From: Charina bottae
Lineage: Eukaryota > Chordata > Lepidosauria > Squamata > Charinaidae
Length of the DNA stretch: 64,000 nucleotides
Reading direction: 5' to 3'
Assembly (NCBI GenBank): GCA_023362775.1
Contig: JALMGJ010000004.1
Coordinates: 38,146,929-38,210,928 of the forward strand
Shown: in pieces, positions 43,824 through 54,790 of the stretch
How positions within the stretch are numbered: position 1 is the stretch's first letter
Layout: the number at the start of each line of letters is the position of its first letter
Notes under the pieces: model-generated
What the model was told of the DNA's origin: nothing
Seen by the model: the letters and a program-made list of their open reading frames with translations, nothing else
The model's database searches: none
Program-made: the position numbers and the translations under genes

Positions 43824-44131
43824 GTATAGACCAGAGCCTTCCAAACTGTGTGTCGCGACACAAAAGTGTGTCGCCACACCACCCGGAAGCGGCGGTGCGT
43901 GTGTGCATGGCGGCGGCAGTGGCACGGTATCAGTGTTTCCGCGTTTTAGCGGAGGCTGCCGCTGTACACGCGCGCGCTGCCGCACGCCCCCCCCCGTGCC
44001 GCCACCGAGCACGCGCGCGCTGCCTCATGCCCCCCCGCGCCGCCGCCGTCGTGCGCGCGTCCCCCCACCCGCGCCGCCGCCGCCGCTGGTGTGTCGCCAG
44101 CAGCGGCACTTTGGAAAGCCCTGGTATAGAC
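43824..44131. mobile_element. hAT MITE (CTTTCCAAAC family), copy with 8-bp duplication
   Basis: GTATAGAC at 43,824-43,831 and 44,124-44,131 bounds 292 bp with ends CAGAGCCTTCCAAAC and CACTTTGGAAAGCCCTG. It carries the subterminal palindrome TGTGTCGCGACACA (43,849-43,862) and a CpG-rich interior of CGCGCGC and CCGCCGCC runs. Confidence 0.92.
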
Positions 44132-44339
44132 CCTGATTAAAGGTAGGCAAATCAGAGCTGCTGAGAAACAATAATAGGAGATAACCAGTATGCAAAAATC
44201 TAAGAAAGATTTTTTTAAAAAAAAATTGAAACAACAAAATGATAAATGAGAGTATTTGGTTGATCATGGGACATAGAGTGACAGTTGGAAAGGAAAATGA
44301 TGTTGTATGTACGTATGTGAGTGAATGATTTATCTGCTC

Positions 44340-45575
44340 TAATTGAAGTGCTCTTAACTATTTTATCAAGATTTGCCATTGCTCTCCTCCCAATAAGTAA
44401 ACCTCTTCTGATTTCCTGGCTGCAGTCAGCGTCTGCAGTAATCTTTGCGCCTAGAATACAAAGTCTGTCACTGCCTCCATGTTTTCTCCCTCTATTTGCC
44501 AGTTATCAATCAAGCTGGTTGCCACAATCTTCATTTTTTTGAGGTTTAACTGCAACCCAGCTTTTGAACTTTCTTCTTTCACCTTCATCATAAGGCTCCT
44601 CAGCTCCTCCTCGCTTCCAGCCATCAAAGTGGTATCATCTGCATATCTGAGATTGTTAATGTTTCTTCCAGCGATTTTAACTCCAGCCTTGGATTCATCA
44701 AGCCCAGCATGTCGCATGATGTGTTCTGCATACAAGTTGAATAGGTAGGGTGAGAGTATACAACCCTGCCATAAACCTTTCCCAATCTTAAACCAGTCCG
44801 TTCCGTGGTCTGTTCTTACCGTTGCTACTTGGGCGTTATACAGATTCCTCAGGAGGCAGACAAGATGACTTGGTATCCCCATACCACCAAGAACTTGCCA
44901 CAATTTGTTATGATCCACACAGTCAAAGGCTTTAGAATAGTCAATAAAACAGAAATAGATGTTTTTCTGAAACTCCCTGGCTTTCTCCATTATCCAGCGG
45001 ATATTGGCAATTTGGTCTCTAGTTCCTCTGCCTTTTCTAAACCCAGCTTGTACATCTGGCAATTCTCGCTCCATGAATTGCTGGAGTCTACCTTGCAAGA
45101 TCTTGAGCATTACCTTACTGGCATGTGAAATAAGTGCCACTGTTCGATAGTTTGAACATTCTTTAGTGTTTCCCTTTTTTGGTATGGGGATATAAGTTGA
45201 TTTTTTCCAATCTGATGGCCATTCTTGTGTTTTCCAAATTTGCTGGCATATGGCATGCATCACCTTGACAGCATCATCTTGCAAGATTTTAAACAGTTCA
45301 GCTGGGATACCGTCGTCTCCTGCTGCCTTGTTATTAGCAATGCTTCTTAAGGCCCATTCAACCTCACTCTTCAGGATGTCTGGCTCTAACTCACTGACCA
45401 CACCGTCAAAGCTATCCCCGATATTATTATCCTTCCTGTTCAGATCTTCCGTATATTCTTGCCACCTTTTCTTGATCTCTTCTGCTTCTGTTAGGTCCTT
45501 GCCATCTTTGTTTCTGATCATACCCATTTTTGCCTGGAATTTACCTCTGATGTTTCTAATTTTCTGGAAAAGGTT
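44340..45575 (-). mobile_element. RTE-BovB-type LINE, 3' truncated, long open RT frame
   Basis: Same subfamily as 10.2-12.0 kb. An uninterrupted frame of 358 codons (44,451-45,527) covers the RT: GDDGIPAELF, WPSDWKKSTYIPIPKKG, NYRTVALISHASK, FIDYSKAFD (44,930-44,955) and NLRYADDTTLM (44,636-44,655). Both catalytic aspartate blocks are intact, but GLWQGC replaces the usual GVRQGC. The element stops near 44,340 before its C-terminal domain and 3' end, which is unusual for a LINE and implies deletion or breakage after insertion. The endonuclease is also missing. Confidence 0.88.
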
Positions 45576-46931
45576 ATATGCTGGTTAGAACAGGATAAAT
45601 CTTAAGGCATTTGCTACCAGTTCCAATTGGTTTATGATTGTGTTCTCCTCAGAATTGTCTTTTGATTTTTGTTCTGTAACCATAAGAGCAGTAGTTGATA
45701 AATCACATATTAAGGAAAATAAATATTTTATGAACCCAAAACACTCATTCACAAAAGAGTCTGGCTGCTTAATGTGATATATTGCTGCTTTAGTGTAGTT
45801 CTGTCTAGCCAGCCTCAGCTGGAAGCAGATCATACTCAGATGCCTGCCTTTAGAGAAGGTGGCTTAGGTTTCCCCAGCTTAAATGCCTCCCAGTCAGTTG
45901 GACTTCAGTTCCCAGAATACTCAACACTGGGAATTCTGGGAATTGAAGTTCCAGATGCTCTGGAGAGCATCTAAGTTGAAGAGATAACCTGTTCCCTCTG
46001 TAGAGTAGGGTGGGAAATGCCTTTCAACAATATTAAAAATAATGAAGCATGCAAAAATGCAGAGCCAAATTCAAAGGTAATTATTTCTTTGCACTTTAAA
46101 AAGGGTAAGCTTTTAAGGATTTTTTTCTTTTGGAAATTTGCATTTGATGTGGATAAGTCACATTTTCAGATGCACATCCGATGAATCATGTGGGCTAAGA
46201 GACATAAGATCAGATTGGGCCAATTCTTGATCAGATCTCTTAAGAAGCACCTGAACTTCAGCGCACTGTAAAATGACAGTGTTCTTAGAAAAATTCCTTA
46301 GAAACTAGGAAGAGGGAAGGTAATAGTGAATTAAGAGATCATGGGATTACCATAACTTGGACTATCCCTTCAAATCAGGGACTCCTTATGACCAAACTGA
46401 AACAATTTCTTTTATTGTGCTTATGCTTTCAATAAATTTGTTTTGCGAGTGATTTATTGTTGAATTTATTTTGCTCCTTCCTGGTGTAGTCTCTCTTGTC
46501 CTTTGAAGTAAACCAGCAATGTTTTGTTTAATTCAGTCACCATCCAGTTTGTTTGATAAATGCAATCAGATTTTTCCCTTATATTCCACTGCAGTACCTG
46601 AGAAAACCAGTTCCACCATATTCCAGTAAGGATTTAGGAATACTCCTTTCCTTTGCAAAAACCCAACAAATAATCCTCCAAATCTTAACTCTGAAAGATG
46701 GCATGAGTGTTCCCTATCTTAGAGTTACTGTTTGGTGCAATTTTCACCAAATTACTGTATATCCCAGTGCCACCAAAGCATATCTTGGAAACACCAGCAC
46801 CAGTTTGGTGAAATTTGGCAGGCTAGTTCCTATTATAAAAATGCAGTCTGCTTGCAGTAACAACAACAAACAAACCCTTTGTGTTTCTCTCATGCTAGAT
46901 CAAGGTTGCTCTGGATTCAGGCAACAAGTTG
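45576..46931. other. unassigned sequence
   Basis: An inverted pair ACTTCAGTTCCCAGAATAC / GGGAATTCTGGGAATTGAAG at about 45,900-45,950 is a fragment of a squamate MITE interior. A longer plus-strand frame from 46,553 runs into the next MITE and shows no family resemblance. Confidence 0.4.
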
Positions 46932-47217
46932 GATTAGAGCAGGGCTTTCCAAAGTTTTCCCGCGGCGACACACCAACCGCCGTTGGTGTGTCGCCGCGGG
47001 AAAACCCGGAAGTGCCGCCACTGCGGCAGTGCGCAAAAACCCAGAAGCGCTGCTGCCGCTTTTGGTTTTTACACGCCGCCGTTGGTGTGTCGCCGCGGGA
47101 AAACCCGGAAGCGCTGATGATGATCAGCACTTCCGGGTTGTGTGGCGACACACCAGACTGTGTGTGGCAACACACTTTTGTGTCGCGACACACAGTTTGG
47201 AAAGCTCTGGATTAGAG
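46932..47217. mobile_element. hAT MITE (CTTTCCAAAC family), copy with 8-bp duplication
   Basis: GATTAGAG at 46,932-46,939 and 47,210-47,217 bounds 270 bp with ends CAGGGCTTTCCAAAG and CAGTTTGGAAAGCTCTG. The interior repeats the phrase GCCGTTGGTGTGTCGCCGCG (two direct copies) and holds an inverted pair CCGGAAGCGCTGATGATGATCAGCACTTCCGG in its centre. Confidence 0.93.
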
Positions 47218-47671
47218 AATACGGTTCAGTCCAGAAGATATTAAACCATTGTTGAAGGTTTGGATTGGATCTCAATCCAACACAACATTGAGTTTAATGC
47301 ACAGCAACATTTTATTTCCAATTCCAACGTGTTATTTCCAAACAACAGTACATCTGTGGTTCTGCAGTCCTCATAATTGGCAGGACTGGGACTGATGGAA
47401 GTTGGGAGTACAACACTGTCTATAAAAGTATGGGTTTTCCACCTCTCTCTCTTTCTCTCCTTCATGTATAGTATATCAGAAATAATTTCTGATTATGTCA
47501 CCTGCTGTTCTATAGCAAAACTTCACAAAGCTTCCATTGTTAATGGTCCTGATCATTGTTAAAATCAGGTATTATTTTCAAAACTAGAAGTTATTCAAAT
47601 TTGTTTAAATAATAATGGGTTGGTTTGGCATTAGATAAATATATTTAGAATTGAAGCTTGAACATTGAAAA

Positions 47672-47706
47672 GGATGGATGGATGGATGGATGGATGGATG
47701 GATGGA
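47672..47706. repeat. (GGAT)n microsatellite
   Basis: Nearly nine GGAT units. The following TTCTGTGCCATCAAGTTATT then CTCTACTCCTAGG resembles the 3' end of the RTE at 43.0 kb, so the run may mark an RTE insertion (minus strand). Confidence 0.8.
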
Positions 47707-47760
47707 TTCTGTGCCATCAAGTTATTCTCTACTCCTAGGATAGATTTTCTCCATGGTTGA

Positions 47761-48784
47761 AAAGGAGCAGAGAAATAATAAAATGGTAGGGAAGGAGGTG
47801 TGGGACAGATAAAATGTGATCTACTGGGTAGTGTGGCATCCAGCTAAGATTCTATGGCATGTATTTAACCATCACAAAAATTCAGTTACTTTTTGCTTTC
47901 TGAAATTTTGTTGACTATACTACAATTTTGAATCTACAGTAGTCTTTATCTTTTTTTTTTTTGAGCACTTGAACTATTTATTGAGATGAAGGGCACAAAA
48001 TCTACAACAACAACACCCCTTTCCAACTGCTGCTGAGTCTGCAGTGGGGTGGGAGTGGGAATGGAAAACCTGATTCAGTTTGTAGACTACAAGACCAAAT
48101 TAAGTGTGGTTTCATTATTTCAAAACTATTGATGCTTCCCAAAGGGATTAAGTCTACTTAATGAACTTGAGCTGTCACTTCATGCTATGAATTGACTGTT
48201 CAAGTTCTTTTCGGTCAGATAATGACTATGATAAGGTCCTACTGCTGGAACAGTATAGTCTTTTTCCTATCCAGGTGATGTAAATAAATAAATAATATGG
48301 TTATAGTCTGATTATTTGGTAGAAGTATAGTTTTTGGATTTGTAATTATGGTTGTGAAATATTAGTAAGAGGAGAGGAGATGGGAAAAAATCTGTCTAAA
48401 TTGCCTAAGAAGCATAAATTCATAATATGCACAAATAACCTTTACAGTATTGGTGTCAGCAATGAGTGTGCTTATACTGTGCACATAATTCAGCTTCACT
48501 AACTCAACACAGTCACATTAGTAATAAGCATTAGATGTTGCCAAGATAATTTTAAGGCAAGTTTTAATTTTTTCAGCCAAGTCATTTTAAAAGTACAAGC
48601 CAATGAAAATTAGGAAAATATCCAAGAATTAAAGAACACCTCATTTTCTGGAACTCTTTTATCTTTGGAATGCTCAATCCAATTTATCTCAATTTGAAAA
48701 AGCAAAATGAAACCCCAGCTCTACCTTGGCACAAAGTTATGTCAGAAACTTGACATTATATAAAATACTGCCTGGAAGAGCAAG
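47761..48784. other. unassigned sequence
   Basis: No feature recognised; one poly-T run at about 47,951-47,962. Confidence 0.4.
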
Positions 48785-49450
48785 TTTATTTATTTATTTA
48801 TTTATATTTCAACTTCTATCACCGCACCATCTCCCCCAAAGGGGACTCTGGGCGGTTTACAAACACAAAAATTAAAATTATACTATAAAATAGATATAAA
48901 AATACAATGTGTAATCATTATTGTTAATAAGTTAAATATAAAATATAAAAAATCCAAGAGGCAATACAATGATCTTCTAAAAGGGCTCTATGGCACCAGC
49001 CATCCCCATGAGGAACTATTCCCATCCCAAGCGAGGCGGCAAAACCAGGTCTTTAAGTTCTTCCGGAAGGACAGGAGCAATGGGGCCTGCCTCACCACTG
49101 GGGGCAGAATGTTCCAAAGGGCAGGTGCCACTGCCGAGAAGGCCCGTCTTCTGGACCCCGTCAAACGAAACTCCCTTAACGACGGGGTCCGAAGCATGCC
49201 TTCTCTACATAATCGAGTGGGACGGTTTGAAGTTATGGGGATGAGACGGTCCCTCAGATACCTTGGTCCCATGCCATGTAGGGCTTTAAAGGTCATAACC
49301 AACACCTTGAATTGCACCCGGAATCATACTGGCACCCAGTGCAGCTGGCACAGCAGAGGTGTCACATGAGCCGATCTAGGGGCACCAATAACTGCATGCG
49401 CAGCCGCATTCTGGACCAGTTGAAGCTTCCGGATACTCTTCAAGTTGTAA
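48785..49450 (-). mobile_element. CR1/L3-type LINE, RT C-terminus and 3' end
   Basis: On the minus strand the translation reads RKLQLVQNAAAHAVIGAP, HVTPLLCQLHWVPV, then after a stop FKVLVMTFKALHGMGPRYLR, RRAFSAVAPALWNILP and FRKNLKTWFCRLAWD. This is the conserved C-terminal segment of CR1/L3 ORF2. The 3' tail (CCGCCCAGAGTCCCC..AAATAAATAAATAAA on the minus strand) is at 48,788-48,860. It is 5' truncated with one in-frame stop in the region seen. Confidence 0.88.
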
Positions 49451-49611
49451 GCTAAGGTTCCAGCAACTTGTTTTATCATGTATTTTGCAGATTAAAACAA
49501 TTGATTTATTAAAAAATGTATATCCCACTTTTCAAAAAACTTCCTGATATAGCTTGCAAACTTAATAAAATATAAATTAAAGGTATGAAAACTAAAGTAG
49601 TAATTTAGAGC

Positions 49612-49850
49612 CAGTTTGGTCTAGTGGTTAAGGCAACGGGCTAGAAACCAGGAATCTGTGAGTTCTAGTCCTGCCTTAGGCATGAAAGCTGGCTGGGTGA
49701 CCTTGGGCCAGTCACTCTCTCTCAGCCCAACTCACCTAACAGGGTGGTTGTTGTCGGGAAAAGAGGAGGAGGAAGGAGTATTAGGTATGTTTGCTGCCTT
49801 GACTTATTTATAAAAATAATAAAGGCGGGATAGAAAATAAAATAAAAATA
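49612..49850 (+). mobile_element. MIR-like CORE SINE
   Basis: GAGCCAGTTTGGTCTAGTGG head, TAGTCCTGCCTTAGGCATG, core GGGTGACCTTGGGCCAGTCA and a long tail with GGAGGAGGAAGGAGTATTAG and ATAATAAAGGCGGGATAG then AAAATAAAA. The best-preserved copy of this SINE type in the window. Confidence 0.85.
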
Positions 49851-50084
49851 AAAATTGCAGGACAGCAAATAAATGTCTAGATCCGAAAAACATTTGCTTT
49901 CCATGGATATCATAATGAAAATAAGCTCTATCTTTGGTTAGGATACCTGATGAAGAGCTTCTGACAGAGATTTTATTAAACAGGCAAGCTTAGTTTTTCA
50001 AACACTTTCTATTCATGGAACTATGTCCCTGTAAACAATGCAAAATATTCTGTCAGGTAATCAGTTGTTGAGAATGTTCTAGAT

Positions 50085-51720
50085 CACCAGTTCTCAAACC
50101 TTTTGGTCTCAGGTCCACTTTACATTCTTAAAAATTATTGAGGACCCCAAAGAGATTGGTTTATCTGGGTTATATTTACCATATTGGAAATAAAAACTGA
50201 GAATGTTTAATAATATGTTGTATTAATTCACTTAAAAATAACAATAAATCTATTACATTTTAACATAAATAACATTTTAATTAAAAAACTATTTTTTTAA
50301 TAGTGAGAAGAGTGGCATTGTTTTACATTTTTTGCATATCTCTTTAACGTCTGGCTTAATAGAAAACAGCTGGATTCTCATATCTGCTTCTGCATTCAAT
50401 CTGTTGTGATATGTTGTTTTGGTTGAAATATATGGAGAAAATCCAGCCTCACACAGATATGTAGTTGGAAAAGGGAGGAATATTTTAACAGCCTTTTCAG
50501 ATAATTGTGATATTCTTCTTTGATACTACACCAAAACTTGAGATGTGGTAGTTTCTTCAAGGTTAGTTGCACTGTGGAATCTGAAACCATATCAGTGAAC
50601 TTTTTGTAGTCTGTTACATTAAAATCAATTGGTCTATCTTACAGTTTCAATGGAATTTTTACCCATCCATGATTTTGTAACATGCATTGGTCATTTGGAA
50701 AATATTGGTTCACTGAGTTACACAGATCTTCCAAATGTTGAGACATTTCATTATACAATATTTTTTAATTTTTTTATTTAATATCTTTATTTTTTGTAAA
50801 AAATATTTAATCTTACAAAAAAGGAACTTAAAAAATTAAAAATACAAACTAAAAATACAAACTAAGAAGGAAAAGAAAAAATCTATCTTATATTTTATAC
50901 TTATCAATAGTCACTGGTTTACAAATGAATTCACTACTATAATATAAATAATACAAGATATTATTGTAAAATATCACAAAATCTCTGCCATAATAACACA
51001 TACTGCTGCATCCATTTCATTATACAATATATTTTTTAAAATCACATTAATATCACCATCAATCTCATTAGAAAAGTCTTTAAATATTGGGAAGCTGTCA
51101 AGCTCATGTTGGCGAATACAAGTTTTCCAAAATTCTAATTTTTACTTGAAAGCTCAAATTATATCATTGGCAACAAATGCGGTCAGTTGTTTTCCTTGAA
51201 GTGACAGGCTCACTTCCTTCATTTTCAAGAAATGCATTTCTGCCAAATACTTAAGTCTGAATAACCATAGTTTGTCAGTCATTCAAGTAAAAATGTTGTT
51301 CTGTGAAAAAAACGGCTAGTTCACTACTCAAACAAGTGGTTTTCCTCAAAACAAGCATTGTAATTGGTATGCAGCAGAAGTGTTTTATGTATATTTCCCA
51401 TTTTGTCAAACAGAATATTAAAAAGATGTGAACTCAAGGGTTGGGATTTCATAAAATCAATAATTTTTACTGTTTCATCAAGGACATTATTAAGTCAACC
51501 CGCCTTTTTTTTTTACTGTGAGTGTGGTGGTGAAGAATATGTTGACTACGAGTAGTTTGGTACCACTGCCTCGATTTGTGCTAGCAGTTTTATCCTCTAC
51601 TGCTTTTGCACCATCAGTGCAAATGTCAACACAGTGGTTCCAGGATAAACCATGAGATTCAAAAAGGTTGTTCAACACTTTGACTGTTTCAGTACCACTG
51701 GTGTTTGTTGCCAAACATTG
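50085..51720 (-). mobile_element. hAT transposon relic with ZBED/Charlie-like transposase remains
   Basis: Minus-strand translation in pieces gives GLSWNHCVDICTDGAKA (near 51,600-51,650), KIIDFMKSQPLSSHLFNILF, LSLQGKQLTAFVANDII, KLEFWKTC and, nearer the 3' end, LKFWCSIKEEY with CVRLDF where the family has LCEAGF. This is the order of a hAT transposase of the ZBED5/GTF2IRD2-like group. The plus-strand end CACCAGTTCTCAAACCTTTT is terminal-repeat-like. Stops and frameshifts show it is dead. An L1 3' end sits inside at 50,761-51,012. Confidence 0.7.
50744..51029 (-). mobile_element. short poly-A retrotransposon (L1-like) 3' end
   Basis: CATTTCATTATACAATA at 50,744-50,760 and 51,013-51,029 is a perfect 17-bp duplication around 252 bp. 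The plus-strand left edge TTTTTTAATTTTTTTATTTA is a poly-A tail on the minus strand. The insert is AT-rich and non-coding, consistent with a LINE 3' UTR. Confidence 0.75.
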
Positions 51721-52380
51721 ACATGATCCATTTCTTTGTTTTCTTGGCTGTCCACAGTATTCTCAGGAGTCTTCTCCAACACCAATGTTCAAAAGCATCA
51801 ATACTCTTCCTATCCTGCTCCTTTAAAGTCCAACTTTTGCTTCCATAGAATGCTACAGGGAATACCATGGCTTACACGATTCTGGTCTTTGTAGGTGTTG
51901 TTGTTATTGTTGTTACTATTATTATTTAATATAGCCACCCACTCCAGTGGACTCTGGGCAACTTACAAAATATAGACACATCATGGCATTTGGATATATT
52001 TTCCAAGGTTTCATAGCTGCTCTATGAAAGTGCTAGTCTGCAGCATATTTCTTGATTGCTTGTTCTTTTACTGTGGATGATTGATCCTAAAAAGGGAAAA
52101 GCTACCCACCACTTCATATCTTCATTGTCAAGGCTAAGGCTAGTTGTTTTATCTGTTGTCATTAGTTTTACCTTCTTTATATTTAATTTTTGTCCCATTC
52201 TTTTCACTGTGCTCCTTGACTTTTATAATAGAGCTTGTAGAACCTTTGCATTTTTGGCTATCAGAGTACCTGTAATGTCATCAGCATAGCGCAAGTTATT
52301 GATGTTGCTGTTTGTTTAGAAGGTTGATGCAATGTTCCTATCTTGAGTTATTTTCTTATAAGTCTCAGAACCAAGGACAA
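51721..52380 (-). mobile_element. old RTE-type LINE with nested LINE tail
   Basis: Minus-strand pieces read NINNLRYADDITGTLIAKN (motif C, about 52,260-52,310), KRMGQKLNIKKVKLMTTDKT, FLGSIIHSKR and, after an interruption, AMVFPVAFYGSKSWTLK-like and FEHWCWRRLLRILWTAKK-like text. This is RTE-clade but not the BovB subfamilies above. A CR1/L3 tail (51,893-51,985, minus strand) interrupts it. Confidence 0.65.
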
Positions 52381-52425
52381 ATATTGCAAACAGTGGGCAA
52401 GGGGTGGGAGAGAAGGAGATCAAGC

Positions 52426-52762
52426 TTTACATAAAAAGGTAAAGGTTCCCCCCGCACATTTGTGCAGTCGTGTCCGACTCTAGGGGCCGGTGCTCATCTC
52501 CGTTTGTTAGCCGAAGAGCCAGCGTTGTCCGAAGACGCTTCCACAGTCATGTGGCCGGCATGACACACGTGGAACGCTGTTACCTACCCACCGAAGTGGT
52601 ACCTATTCATCTACTTGCATTTGCATGCTTTCGAATTGCTAGGTTGGCAAGAGCTGGAGCTAGTGCGGGAGCTCACTCCGCATGCAGGGCTAGGGATTCG
52701 AACCTCCGAACTTGCGATCTTCTGATCGACAAGCCTGGCGTCTTACCCACTGAGTTTACATA
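52426..52762 (-). mobile_element. Sauria-type SINE
   Basis: TTTACATA at 52,426-52,433 and 52,755-52,762 is the likely target duplication. The body matches the other copies from AACCTTTACCTTTTT (minus-strand 3' end) to the B-box-like GGTTCGAATCC. The first bases of the head (GGGGCGTGGTGG) are missing. Confidence 0.9.
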
Positions 52763-53308
52763 GTTTGTGGAGAAACTGAAAGGTGCTTAATTGAGGAGTG
52801 AGCACAGCAGGAGCTTATACAGAGGCTGGAAAATCACTGCTGAGCCACCCTGCTAGATTTTAAAAGGTTTTTATTACTGTATATGGGTTTGATATTGTGT
52901 GTGTGTGTACACAGACACACACACAATATCAAACCCATATACAAGCAAAGAGTTGGGCATCCTAGGAGGAAATAGTTGCATAGGGTAGCAGCCAGCTGAG
53001 GGGAGGGGGCATGGCAAGCCAGGCAGGCAATCACAGCTGGGGCTGCTAACTACCTTGGAATGGAGCACTTGACACGGCCCATTCTGAAGGACTTCAGGTA
53101 ACTTGGGCAGAAAAACACACTGCTTGGAATCGTAGCTGAAGCACAAATGCTGTCTACTCCCTGCACTCCAGAAGAGATGGGCAACCTGTACTGGTGATGG
53201 GCTAAGTGGGATGTGCAGATGTGCCCCTGATGTAATCTCTATAATCTCTATAAAGAGTAAGCTGATTATTTATTTTTTGGAATTAATGTGATTTATATCC
53301 CATCTTGC
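52763..53308. other. unassigned sequence with a perfect palindrome
   Basis: No gene recognised. The palindrome at 52,879-52,942 is listed separately. Confidence 0.4.
52879..52942. repeat. perfect 28-bp inverted repeat, 8-nt loop
   Basis: GTATATGGGTTTGATATTGT plus GTGTGTGT at 52,879-52,906 is exactly complementary to 52,915-52,942, with loop GTACACAG. It is not a terminal repeat of any element seen. Confidence 0.95.
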
Positions 53309-53500
53309 CTCTAAGGCATAGCTTTCCAAAGTGTGTGTCGCGACACACTACTGTGTCGCCTGCGGTGTCCTGCTGTGTCGCGCAAAAACCCGGAAAACCC
53401 CCCATCAGCGCTTCCGGGGGTTTTGTGCGACAGACCAGGACACCACAGGCCGCTGGTGTGTGTCGCCAACGTTAAAAGTTTGGGAAGCTCTGCTCTAAGG
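53309..53500. mobile_element. hAT MITE (CTTTCCAAAC family), shortest copy
   Basis: CTCTAAGG at 53,309-53,316 and 53,493-53,500 bounds 176 bp with ends CATAGCTTTCCAAAG and AAAGTTTGGGAAGCTCTG. GTGTGTCGCGACACAC and an inverted pair around CCGGAAAACCCCCC..GGGGGTTTTG occupy the interior. Confidence 0.92.
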
Positions 53501-54168
53501 GCTAAAAGCAAAATAAACCCCTACCTCCAATTTTTCCACATGGCAGCAACTTTGGCTTTGATATAATGACAGGCCCAGAGTCACCCGGTGAGTTCCCATA
53601 GCTGATGATGGATTTGAAACTGGATCTTCCTGATCCTAGTTCAACACCACTTTGGCTCCATGAGCATCCTCCACGTAGGGAAATAAGATTCCTTTTTTCC
53701 ATTCATTGAAACCCAGAAAGATCAGGCTAGGTTTATAAAAAAATACCCTTGATGTACTTAAAATAAATCATACCTGATTTATCTTATAAAACACTCCAAA
53801 GTGATACACAATTATACATTGTCATCTATACGTGCTAGTGCTTTCAAGACAAATGCTGATACTCAGTGTCTGATTCTCGTAATCATGTCTCCTTCACCCT
53901 CTTCTCTTTGAAATTCAGTACTTTTCTAATCAAAATACTTGTTCGCTTTTTTAAAAAAATCCTTGGCTGAAAGATAAGAAGAAAAAATAACAAAGTGCAT
54001 GACATGAGGTATTTCAACTATTTCTAAAATAAAAACACACTATACTTTGTGACTGACTGAGTTAAGGGTTAGAACTGCCCTGATTGCTTCCTTGAACCCT
54101 GTTTTTAAGATATAACTTGAAGCCAAATTTATTACCAGTAGAAAACTGTTTTGATGATATGTTAAATG
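53501..54168. other. unassigned sequence
   Basis: No feature recognised. Confidence 0.4.
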
Positions 54169-54790
54169 AAAGTCAGTTTAGTACAGTAGTTAAGCCACCT
54201 ACTCTTGCCAACCTAGCAATGAGGGAGAAGTGCCATCTATAGCCAACAAGTATAAGAACTTGTTGACATTAACAGAAATGGAAGGTTTATACACCCAGAA
54301 TAAACATAGCATATTTATTTATTGATTTGATTTGATTTGATTTGTCACCGCCCATCTCCTCCCATGTAATATAATCATGGTATGTTATGCCACCAAACCC
54401 AGCAAATTAATACATTCTACTTGTATAATTTCATCAATTTGAAAGCATGCAAATGCAAGTAGATTAATAGGTACCACTTCGGTGGATAGGTAACAGCGTT
54501 CCGCGTGTGTCATGCGGCCACATGACCGTGGAAGCGTCTTCGGACAACGCTGGCTCTTCGGCTAACAAACGGAGATGACCACCGGCCCCTAGAGTCGGAC
54601 ACGATTGCACAAATGTGTGGGGGGAACCTTTACCTTTTTAAAGCCACCAGGTAAACCAAAGTTCTAGTTGACTCTCAGCCATAGAAGCTCATAGGATGAC
54701 TTTGGGCCAGTCATTCTCTCTCAGACCGATTGATTGTTAGAAGGAAAAACTTGAGGGGGGAGCACCATGTACATCTAATAAGCAAACAAA
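54169..54790 (+). mobile_element. MIR-like CORE SINE, split by a later retroposed insertion
   Basis: The head AAGTCAGTTTAGTACAGTAG then TTAAGCCACC ends at 54,199. The SINE resumes after 54,641 with AAGCCACCAGGTAAACC and the core GGATGACTTTGGGCCAGTCA. This recreates the family order (GTTAAGGCACCAGGCTAG) once the insert is ignored. Confidence 0.75.
54192..54648 (+). mobile_element. Sauria-type SINE insertion carrying 215 bp of foreign 5' flank
   Basis: AAGCCACC at 54,192-54,199 and 54,641-54,648 is the target duplication. In order the insert has 21 bp of SINE body (TACTCTTGCCAACCTAGCAAT, 54,200-54,220), 215 bp identical in origin to the 5' flank of the SINE at 33.2 kb (54,221-54,435, including a CR1/L3 tail), then a SINE from GAAAGCATGCAAATGC to AACCTTTACCTTTT (54,436-54,638). 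The SINE starts at almost the same internal point as the 33-kb copy. Confidence 0.85.

Noticed and set aside
46553..47215. 220-codon plus-strand frame
   Set aside because: It starts in AT-rich unassigned DNA and continues through a hAT MITE; no motif seen.
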